A DNA stretch of 5,328 nt, taken from positions 1 through 5,328 of the forward strand of contig JAULZZ010000083.1 in the NCBI GenBank assembly GCA_032117095.1. Direction: 5' to 3'. The DNA comes from REEB470 sp032117095 (GTDB taxonomy: Bacteria; Bacillota; Bacilli; Paenibacillales; YIM-B00363). This document shows, piece after piece, positions 1 to 5,328 of the stretch (positions within the stretch are counted from its first letter, which is position 1; every line of letters begins with the position of its first letter). Both the position numbers and the translations under genes were made by a program. The notes below the pieces were generated by a model that was given only the letters and a program-made list of their open reading frames with translations, had not been told where the DNA came from and ran no database searches.

Positions 1-1508
1 CCTCTTGGGTCGATGATGAAGGGGTCGAACATGTGGGAGAACCGACAACCGCATTGCGAATCGTCGGAAAGACGACGAAAACAGGGACGAAAGTGACGTT
101 CAAGCCGGATGCGCGCGTGTTTCATGGCCAAGTGCACATTCAAGCTGCGTTGCTCGCCGAACGGATGCAGCAGTTGGCGTTTTTGAATGCAGGGCTTACG
201 ATGGTGTTGCACGATGTACGTACGCAGGAAAAAACGACGTTTCACTATGCAGGAGGGCTCGCTGCGTATGTGGCGTTTTTGAATGAAGGGAAAACGACAT
301 TCCACCCTTGTATGCACATGCGAGGCATGCGTGACAATATCGAAGTAGAGTTGGCGTTTCAGTACCACGATGGGTTTGCAGAAACGATCGCCTCGTATGT
401 GAACTCTATCCCGACACGCAGTGGGGGAACGCACGAAACGGGGTTCAAAGCGGCCTATACGCGGGTGATGAATGAATACGCACGCAAACACCAGTTGCTG
501 AAAGAAAAAGACAAAAATCTCGAAGGGTCCGACTTGCGGGAAGGCATGATGGCCGTGCTCCACGTCAAAATGGCCGATGTGGAGTTTGTCGGGCAGACAA
601 AAGGGCAGCTCGGCAGTGTAGCGGCACGGGGCGTTGTCGATGCGATCGTTTCCGAACAGCTTTCACGGCTCTTGCAAGAGCACCCGCTCGTCGCCCAACA
701 GTTGCTCAAAAAAGCCGTACTCGCCTCAAAAGCACGCGAAGCTGCTCGCAAAGCGCGCGAAGAAGTGCGTACAGGAAAAAAAGGGCGTGCCGAAGCGAAC
801 CCTTTGGTCGGCAAACTCACCCCCGCACAGTCCAAAGACCGCCAAAACAACGAGTTGTTTATTGTCGAGGGCGATTCGGCGGGCGGTTCTGCCAAACAAG
901 GGCGCGATGCCAAACATCAAGCCATTTTGCCGCTGCGGGGCAAACCGATGAATCCAGAAAAAGCGAAACTCGCAGATTTGCTCAAAAACGAAGAATATCG
1001 GGCGATTATCGCCACGATCGGGGCGGATGTCGGTGCGACTTGTGATGTGGAAGGGGCAAACTACGGAAAAATCGTGATTATGACCGATGCGGATACGGAT
1101 GGCGCACACATCCAAGTGTTGCTGTTGACTTTTTTTTATCGGTATATGAAGCCTTTGCTCGATGCCGGCATGATTTACCTCGCACGGCCACCTTTGTATA
1201 AAGTGACGACCAAGGCGACAAAAAACACGACACGCACGCAGTACGTCTATACAGAAGAGGAATTGGCACACGTGTTGCGTCGGCACCCTGCACACGTCCA
1301 ACTGCAACGGTACAAAGGACTCGGAGAGATGAATCCAGAGCAACTATGGGAAACGACGATGGATCCAGCGCAACGGGTGTTGTTCCAAGTGCGTATCAAC
1401 GATGCAACAAAGGCGGAACGTCGCGTGGCTACGCTCATGGGCGACCACGTCGAACCACGCAAACGGTGGATCATTGACAATGTGGACTTTACACAATACG
1501 AGGCATAA
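1..1508 (+). CDS. parE: DNA topoisomerase IV subunit B (ParE), 5'-truncated by window edge
   Basis: ParE is the ATPase and TOPRIM subunit of topoisomerase IV, which with ParC decatenates chromosomes in the cytoplasm. The frame is open from base 3, so the GTG at 33 is internal and about 150 N-terminal residues (most of the GHKL ATP-binding fold) lie outside the window. Counting codon 33-35 as residue 1, I see the TGT strand of the ATPase domain (17-19), the transducer QTK loop (188-190), the TOPRIM glutamate in VEGDSAGGSAKQGRD (Glu279), the metal-binding DADTD (Asp352, 354, 356), and the C-terminal QRYKGLGEMN and GDHVEPRKRW motifs. Visible length is 501 codons, as expected for a B. subtilis-type ParE of about 650 residues; there is no extra GyrB-type insertion. 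GyrB is the alternative, but parC follows directly, and the KLTPAQS linker and LLLTFFYRYMKPL stretch resemble Bacillus ParE. One oddity is PLRGKPMNPEK, with two prolines (305, 308) where relatives usually have other residues. Confidence 0.96.
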   Translation, partial: SWVDDEGVEHVGEPTTALRIVGKTTKTGTKVTFKPDARVFHGQVHIQAALLAERMQQLAFLNAGLTMVLHDVRTQEKTTFHYAGGLAAYVAFLNEGKTTFHPCMHMRGMRDNIEVELAFQYHDGFAETIASYVNSIPTRSGGTHETGFKAAYTRVMNEYARKHQLLKEKDKNLEGSDLREGMMAVLHVKMADVEFVGQTKGQLGSVAARGVVDAIVSEQLSRLLQEHPLVAQQLLKKAVLASKAREAARKAREEVRTGKKGRAEANPLVGKLTPAQSKDRQNNELFIVEGDSAGGSAKQGRDAKHQAILPLRGKPMNPEKAKLADLLKNEEYRAIIATIGADVGATCDVEGANYGKIVIMTDADTDGAHIQVLLLTFFYRYMKPLLDAGMIYLARPPLYKVTTKATKNTTRTQYVYTEEELAHVLRRHPAHVQLQRYKGLGEMNPEQLWETTMDPAQRVLFQVRINDATKAERRVATLMGDHVEPRKRWIIDNVDFTQYEA

Positions 1509-1602
1509 ATCCCGCACGTAGGATGCACGCACATCCAGTCGCGGACACGAGGCTGCGTCGCGCTGTTCCAAAAATTTTTAAGCACTTTCATTTGCACCGT
1601 TT

Positions 1603-1611
1603 AAGAAAGGA
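1603..1611 (+). promoter_or_regulatory. Ribosome binding site of parC
   Basis: AAGAAAGGA lies 12 bases before the ATG at 1624, slightly farther than ideal. A CTG at 1621 is in frame and directly precedes the ATG, at a 9-base spacing, but CTG starts are rare and the ATG matches the usual ParC N-terminus, so the ATG is preferred. Confidence 0.6.
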
Positions 1612-1623
1612 ATTACGACCCTG

Positions 1624-4107
1624 ATGAATGAGACCAATGCTTTGCAACCGGTTGTATTGGAAGAAGTAGTCGGAGAGCGGTTTGGGCGATATTCCAAATA
1701 CATCATCCAAGACCGCGCCATTCCTGATGTGCGTGACGGCTTAAAGCCCGTACAACGACGCATTTTGTATGCGATGTATGAGTCAGGAAATACACCAGAT
1801 AAACCGTACCGCAAATCTGCCAAAACGGTCGGCGATGTCATGGGAAATTACCATCCGCACGGCGATACGTCGATTTACGATGGCATGGTGCGCCTCGCCC
1901 AACCTTGGAAAATGGCGCATCCGCTTGTCGATGGGCACGGCAACTGGGGTTCCCAAGACGACGACCCTGCCGCCGCCATGCGGTATACCGAAGCACGGTT
2001 ATCTTTGCTTGCAATGGAGATGCTAAAGGACATCGAAAAAGAAACGGTGCCCCACCGTGACAACTTCGATGGCTCGATGCAAGAACCCATCGTACTGCCT
2101 GCACATTACCCCAACTTGCTCGTCAATGGGGCGAGTGGGATTTCCGCAGGGTTTGCCACAGAAATTCCCACGCACAACATCCATGAGATTATCGAGGCGT
2201 GTATTCGCTTGTTGGATGACCCGCAGTTGACCGTTACGCAACTGATGGACATCGTGCAAGGACCAGACTTTCCAACAGGGGGGATTATCCTCGGGAAGGA
2301 AGGCATCGTCGAAGCGTACAAAACGGGCAAAGGACGCATCACCATTCGGAGCCGTACGCACATGGAGGACATGCGCGGAGGCCGGCAACAAATCGTCATT
2401 ACCGAAATTCCGTATGGTATCGTCAAGGCGAAACTCGTGGCGAGCATGGAACACATTCGACTAGACAAAAAAATCGAGGGTATCGCTGAAGTACGCGATG
2501 AAAGTGGCCGAAACGGGTTGCGCATCGTCATTGAACTCAAAAAAGAAGCGGACAGTCAGAGCATCTTACACTATTTGCTCAAAAAAACGGATTTACAAAC
2601 GGCATACAATTTTAACATGGTCGCCATCGTCAATAAAGCACCACAACAGCTCGGCATTAAGGCAATGTTGACGGCGTATTTGGACCACCAAAAAGAAGTC
2701 GTCTTGCGACGCACGCAGTACGACCTGCGCAAAGCACAAGACCGTGAGCACATTTTGCTCGGGTTTGAAATTGCATGGGCGAATTTGGATGCGATCATTG
2801 CGTTGATTCGGCAGGCAAATGACCGCACAGAGGCGACACAGGCGTTGATGCATACGTTCTCGTTGAGTGAACGCCAAACGGAAGCCATCTTAGTCATGCC
2901 GTTGTATCGGCTGACGCGGTTAGAGATCGACCACATTGTCCAACAGCTCGCCGACATTCGGCAACAAATTGCTGCATTGCAACGGATTATCCAAGAGGAG
3001 AGCGTCCTCATCGACACGATCAAAACAGCGTTGCGCCATGTGCGCAAACGGTTTGCCATCGCGCGGCGAACAGACATCACGGAAGAAACCGAAGCATTAC
3101 ACGTTGCCGTAGAAGCGATGATCGCTTCAGAAGACGTGTGGGTCACCTTGAGTGCGCAACGGTATATGAAGCGTTCGAGTATCCTTTCCTACCAGCGATC
3201 AGGGGCAGATGTGCGAACGGCGGGGTGTCGGGAGGGCGATGCGATATTTTTTGCGCGTTGCCTCAATACGCTCGAACAGTTGTTGTTGTTTAGTCAGTCT
3301 GGGTTTTATGCGACGTTACCCATTCATGCCATCCCAGATGCAAAATGGAAAGACGAAGGCATCCCGCTCACGAATGTGGTCCCCTTTGCGCCAACGGATC
3401 GCGTGGTGGCGGCTTTGCCCGTTGCGCATGAACGCACGCTACGTCAAGGTGTCGTCGTCATGGCGAGCAAAAAAGGGGCGATAAAGTGTACGGACATTGG
3501 GGAATACGGTGCGCAACGCCTTGCCCCCATCGTCGCAGCAAAATGGTCCGCCGAAGACGAGGTTATCGGGGTATTTCATGCGCAGTCGGTGGACATCCCT
3601 TTTGTGCTCGTGACCAAAAAAGGGTATTTCCTCAAACTTCTCGTGCGGGACATCCCTCTAAAAGGTCGGGTGGCGACGGGGACAAAACTCATGAAACTCG
3701 AACCCGACGATGAAGTCGTCGCCGTCGTCCCGTTGCATGACATGACCGTTTCGTTGTTGATTGTGACAGCATTGGGGTATGTGATGCGCCTTTCTTTGAC
3801 ACACTATCCTGTGTTACGCCATGCGACCGGTGTTTTTCTTGTACCCCCCGTAGGCAAGGAGCCCGCTGGATGTCATGAAGTGGTGACGGCCGTCGCGGTA
3901 CATGGCGATAGTGCGCTGCGTTTTGTCCCCGAGCAAGGAGAACCGCACGATGTGGTTGCTTCCACAATCCCAGAGTCAACGCTGGAAAACATAGCAAAAA
4001 CATCCAAAAGGTCTGCCAAAGGGGGAGAGAAGAACACAGCTGCGAAGCGCACATGGACCGCACTCGGTTGTACGTCACGTATACGATTCGTAGTAAAAAT
4101 ATTTTGA
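1624..4107 (+). CDS. parC: DNA topoisomerase IV subunit A (ParC)
   Basis: ParC is the DNA-cleaving subunit of topoisomerase IV; it forms the covalent 5'-phosphotyrosine link and binds ParE. The 827 residues are complete and slightly longer than B. subtilis ParC (about 806). In order: the QRRILYAM region, the winged-helix quinolone region HPHGDTSIYD (Thr82 and Asp86 at the drug-contact positions), the catalytic Tyr121 in AAMRYTEARL, the DNA-intercalating Ile173 in GASGISAGFAT, then the tower and coiled coil to about residue 490. The C-terminal beta-pinwheel follows, with blade repeats starting near 505, 553, 609, 660 and 711 (for example MKRSSILSY, SKKGAIKCT, TKKGYFLKL). No GyrA box (QRRGGKG) is seen in the first blade, and that blade resembles B. 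subtilis ParC, which separates it from GyrA. A basic tail (about 780-827) follows the last blade. It lies 115 bp after parE on the same strand, so co-transcription is likely. No convincing terminator follows. Confidence 0.97.
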   Translation: MNETNALQPVVLEEVVGERFGRYSKYIIQDRAIPDVRDGLKPVQRRILYAMYESGNTPDKPYRKSAKTVGDVMGNYHPHGDTSIYDGMVRLAQPWKMAHPLVDGHGNWGSQDDDPAAAMRYTEARLSLLAMEMLKDIEKETVPHRDNFDGSMQEPIVLPAHYPNLLVNGASGISAGFATEIPTHNIHEIIEACIRLLDDPQLTVTQLMDIVQGPDFPTGGIILGKEGIVEAYKTGKGRITIRSRTHMEDMRGGRQQIVITEIPYGIVKAKLVASMEHIRLDKKIEGIAEVRDESGRNGLRIVIELKKEADSQSILHYLLKKTDLQTAYNFNMVAIVNKAPQQLGIKAMLTAYLDHQKEVVLRRTQYDLRKAQDREHILLGFEIAWANLDAIIALIRQANDRTEATQALMHTFSLSERQTEAILVMPLYRLTRLEIDHIVQQLADIRQQIAALQRIIQEESVLIDTIKTALRHVRKRFAIARRTDITEETEALHVAVEAMIASEDVWVTLSAQRYMKRSSILSYQRSGADVRTAGCREGDAIFFARCLNTLEQLLLFSQSGFYATLPIHAIPDAKWKDEGIPLTNVVPFAPTDRVVAALPVAHERTLRQGVVVMASKKGAIKCTDIGEYGAQRLAPIVAAKWSAEDEVIGVFHAQSVDIPFVLVTKKGYFLKLLVRDIPLKGRVATGTKLMKLEPDDEVVAVVPLHDMTVSLLIVTALGYVMRLSLTHYPVLRHATGVFLVPPVGKEPAGCHEVVTAVAVHGDSALRFVPEQGEPHDVVASTIPESTLENIAKTSKRSAKGGEKNTAAKRTWTALGCTSRIRFVVKIF

Positions 4108-4124
4108 TGAAACCGCTTTCAACA

Positions 4125-4153
4125 TTTACAATGCGAAAATTTTGTGCTATAAA
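4125..4153 (+). promoter_or_regulatory. Distal sigma-A promoter (P1) upstream of the marR-type gene
   Basis: TTTACA (4125-4130) and TATAAA (4148-4153) are separated by exactly 17 bp, with an extended -10 TG at 4145-4146. Each hexamer differs from the consensus at one base. Transcription would begin near 4160 and give a leader of about 160 bases. It starts 18 bp after the parC stop. Inferred from sequence only. Confidence 0.6.
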
Positions 4154-4254
4154 TAGAGGTGTGGGATATTTTTCGTACACAAACGGAACCGCCGTGAAAA
4201 TAGCAAGAGATATTCAAGAAATTTAGAAGAATTTGTAAATTCGCGCCAAGCAGC

Positions 4255-4274
4255 TATATCTTTTGGTAGATATA
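4255..4274 (+). promoter_or_regulatory. Inverted repeat over the -35 region of P2, possible operator
   Basis: TATATC (4255-4260) and GATATA (4269-4274) are a perfect 6-bp inverted repeat with an 8-bp centre. AGC on the left and GCT on the right extend it if one T is bulged. The size (20 bp) and position just upstream of the proximal -10 box suit a MarR-type autoregulatory site. The binding protein is inferred. Confidence 0.45.
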
Positions 4275-4283
4275 TGCTATAAT
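4275..4283 (+). promoter_or_regulatory. Proximal extended -10 promoter (P2) of the marR-type gene
   Basis: TGCTATAAT is a perfect extended -10 element. No recognisable -35 box sits 17 bp upstream (the bases there are TATATC), which is common for extended -10 promoters. Transcription would start near 4290, giving a leader of about 30 bases ahead of the ATG at 4320. Confidence 0.7.
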
Positions 4284-4303
4284 TGGAATAAATTCACAAT
4301 TAT
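4279..4303 (+). promoter_or_regulatory. Inverted repeat over -10 and start site of P2, probable operator
   Basis: ATAATTG (4279-4285) and CAATTAT (4297-4303) form a perfect 7-bp inverted repeat. A second inner pair, GAAT (4286-4289) and ATTC (4292-4295), has its centre within half a base of the outer pair. The site spans from the -10 box past the expected start to just before the ribosome site, where a bound dimer would block transcription. MarR-family repressors typically bind AT-rich palindromes of this size in their own promoters, so autorepression is the natural reading, but it is inferred. Confidence 0.5.
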
Positions 4304-4310
4304 GGAGGAG
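4304..4310 (+). promoter_or_regulatory. Strong ribosome binding site of the marR-type gene
   Basis: GGAGGAG sits 9 bases before the ATG at 4320, close to the ideal Bacillus Shine-Dalgarno sequence and spacing. It settles the choice of start codon. Confidence 0.85.
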
Positions 4311-4319
4311 TGAACATTT

Positions 4320-4745
4320 ATGTATTCAGATGAATTCGCCAAAATTTGGTTTAAGCTCTACAAAGATGTGAAGGTGTATATGGACAGCCAGCTGGCCCCC
4401 GCCCTTACGGAAAGTCAGTTCACGGTGTTGGAGTACATCGAATCACACGAGCGGACGAAGCCATCTGACTTGATCCACTACTTGACGACGACACCTGCGG
4501 CCGTCACGACGATGCTCGACCGCATGGAAAAAAATCATTTGATCGAACGAGAACGTGACCTCGAAGACCGGAGAATCGTCTGGGTCAAATTAACCGAAAA
4601 AGGCGTCTTCGAATGCCAACGGGGCAAGGAGCTTCGTGCGACTTTTCTTAATGATTATTTGAGTCAAATTTCTGTATATAACCAACATCTCTTGGTATAT
4701 TTGCTGGGTAAAATCACGAATATTGAGCAACCGAACATCTCTTAG
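4320..4745 (+). CDS. MarR-family winged-helix transcriptional regulator
   Basis: A 141-residue protein of normal MarR length, expected to act as a DNA-binding dimer. Helix 1 (about 3-25) and the C-terminal helices (about 96-135) would form the dimer interface. The winged helix covers about 30-95: LTESQFTVLEYI, a recognition helix around TTTPAAVTTMLDRMEKN (56-72), and the wing RERDLEDRR (77-85), which carries the family's D-x-x-D-R-R signature, then KLTEKG (90-95). The only cysteine is Cys99, so it lacks the N-terminal redox cysteine of OhrR proteins. The ligand and target genes cannot be told. It has its own promoters and a strong ribosome site, and palindromes over the proximal promoter suggest autoregulation. 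No drug efflux or other target gene is adjacent on the same strand; the next gene is convergent. The last third of the gene is more AT-rich than the first part. Confidence 0.93.
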   Translation: MYSDEFAKIWFKLYKDVKVYMDSQLAPALTESQFTVLEYIESHERTKPSDLIHYLTTTPAAVTTMLDRMEKNHLIERERDLEDRRIVWVKLTEKGVFECQRGKELRATFLNDYLSQISVYNQHLLVYLLGKITNIEQPNIS

Positions 4746-4747
4746 TG

Positions 4748-4852
4748 ATACTAAACACTGATCAAAAACGTCCATACTAAGAACCCCATTTTACAACAAA
4801 TCACTGTGCTTTTTAACCAATCGGTTTCCTGTATTCAACCAGTGTTTAGTAT
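4748..4852. repeat. 13-bp perfect inverted repeat bounding the marR-methyltransferase junction
   Basis: ATACTAAACACTG (4748-4760) and CAGTGTTTAGTAT (4840-4852) are exact reverse complements 79 bases apart. The left arm begins 3 bases after the marR stop; the right arm covers the last codons of the minus-strand methyltransferase. If the arms are read as CTAAACACTG (4751-4760) and CAGTGTTTAG (4840-4849), each is flanked outside by TA, as would be seen for a small IS630/mariner-like non-autonomous element of 99 bp. There is no reading frame of note inside. A shared terminator-like or regulatory role is the alternative, though there is no U-run and the loop is long. ATACTAA occurs again at 4774-4780, and TTAGTgatACTAA (4742-4754) is a second small palindrome overlapping the marR stop. 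Confidence 0.55.
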
Positions 4853-5328
4853 GCGTTGTGGGGGGAAGTGCCATCGACACGTACTTCCCGAGGGGAGCAC
4901 AAGGGTTGGATCACTGGTGAGTGGAAGCCCGATTTCGCCACTTTCGAGCAACCCTCCATGGCGAGACACCACACNNNNNNNNNNNNNNNNNNNNNNNNNN
5001 ATGACGATCGCATCGTACGTGCTCCCACGACGTTGTTCACGTTGTACAAACTTAAACACATCATCGGTTATCCAGCGCACGGACTGTGCGTCAAGCCGAT
5101 TCAATGTCGCATTTTCTTTTGCCCACGCCACCATGCCTTTGGCGGCATCGACATGACACACGGAAGCACCTGCTTGGGCTGTGGCGATCGTGACTCCCCC
5201 GGTATAGGCGAATAAGTTGAGCAATTTAACGGGTCGTTGGGCTTGTTTGATTTTTTGTGACAGCCACTGCCAGTTTGTCGCTTGTTCGGGGAACAATCCC
5301 ATGTGCTTAAACGAGGTCGGTCGCACCC
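4835..5328 (-). CDS. Class I SAM-dependent methyltransferase (RlmI-like, COG1092 type), partial, with internal gap
   Basis: Read on the minus strand, the gene enters at 5328 and stops with TGA at 4837-4835. It belongs to the class I Rossmann-fold methyltransferases related to the RNA cytosine methyltransferases RlmI/RlmK; the substrate is not known here. Numbering from the codon at 5326, I see FKHMGLFPEQATNW (6-19), SAM motif I NLFAYTGG (37-44), the acidic ribose-binding Asp60 in HVDAAKGM, and RWITDDVFKFVQREQRRGSTYDAIV just before the N run. The family's catalytic DPPSYGRG motif should come next and is lost in the gap. Left of the gap the same frame resumes with the family's C-terminal end, RHGGLLESGEIGLPL and LVLPSGSTCRW, then about ten unusual residues ending RILNTG. 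The GTG at 5326 is internal; about 100 N-terminal residues lie outside. It is convergent with the MarR gene and separated from it by 89 bp. Confidence 0.85.
   Translation of the reverse strand, partial: VRPTSFKHMGLFPEQATNWQWLSQKIKQAQRPVKLLNLFAYTGGVTIATAQAGASVCHVDAAKGMVAWAKENATLNRLDAQSVRWITDDVFKFVQREQRRGSTYDAIVXXXXXXXXXXVVSRHGGLLESGEIGLPLTSDPTLVLPSGSTCRWHFPPQRILNTG
4975..5000. other. Assembly gap (26 undetermined bases)
   Basis: A run of 26 N lies inside the methyltransferase gene. Protein sequence on both sides belongs to the same family member and the frame is kept across the run. By comparison with what I know of the family, the missing part should be about 55-65 residues, so the real gap is probably near 170-200 bp unless there is a true deletion. 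Confidence 0.95.

Noticed and set aside
1..1508. Reading the first gene as gyrB.
   Set aside because: parC follows directly, and linker and C-terminal sequence are closer to Bacillus ParE.
455..1597. Several open frames on the minus strand opposite parE.
   Set aside because: They are shadows of the strongly conserved ParE frame, have no recognisable motifs and no fitting ribosome sites.
1838..3146. Open frames on the minus strand opposite parC.
   Set aside because: Shadows of a well conserved ParC; compositions are atypical (Ser/Arg/Cys-rich) with no domain.
4108..4121. Hairpin TGAAA-CCGC-TTTCA as a parC terminator.
   Set aside because: Stem is only 5 bp with two G/C pairs at most and no U-run follows; not enough to call a terminator.
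4160..4198. Twelve-codon leader peptide beginning with GTG in the P1 leader.
   Set aside because: No properly spaced ribosome site and no regulatory codon pattern; length is within chance.
4863..4955. RNA-like nested hairpins: GGGAAGTGC/GTACTTCCC (4863-4889) and AGGGTTG/CAACCCT (4902-4955), suggesting a riboswitch or guide RNA.
   Set aside because: The region is the C-terminal coding part of the minus-strand methyltransferase (GEIGLPL, LVLPSG, CRW), which explains the sequence; no known riboswitch core was recognised.
4806..5215. Plus-strand open frames running through the N gap.
   Set aside because: They depend on undetermined codons and lie antisense to the recognisable methyltransferase.

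Overview
The window looks like chromosomal DNA from a Gram-positive Bacillota bacterium of the class Bacilli. Three things point there: a B. subtilis-type topoisomerase IV pair in the order parE-parC, Shine-Dalgarno sites close to the Bacillus consensus, and a convergent SAM-dependent methyltransferase of a type I know from Paenibacillus-like genomes. Base composition is moderate, not strongly AT-rich. A family such as Alicyclobacillaceae is possible, but that is only an impression.

Layout: positions 1-1508 hold the 3' three quarters of parE (5' end outside the window). After a 115-bp spacer, 1624-4107 holds a complete parC. A 212-bp non-coding stretch follows with two sigma-A type promoters and operator-like inverted repeats. 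It leads into a complete small MarR-family regulator at 4320-4745. An 89-bp convergent spacer, bounded by a 13-bp perfect inverted repeat, separates that gene from a class I SAM-dependent methyltransferase on the minus strand. The methyltransferase stops at 4835, runs off the right edge, and is interrupted by a 26-base run of N at 4975-5000.

Function: ParE and ParC together form topoisomerase IV, the A2B2 type II enzyme that unlinks daughter chromosomes; the two genes are very likely co-transcribed. The MarR gene has its own promoters and probably regulates itself; its ligand and other targets cannot be read from this window. The methyltransferase is unrelated in function to the topoisomerase genes.

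I found no new multi-gene system here. The observations most worth a second look are the promoter/operator region in front of the MarR gene, the short inverted-repeat element at the marR-methyltransferase junction (possibly a tiny TA-flanked mobile element that now supplies the end of the methyltransferase), and an assembly gap that appears too short for the protein sequence missing from it.
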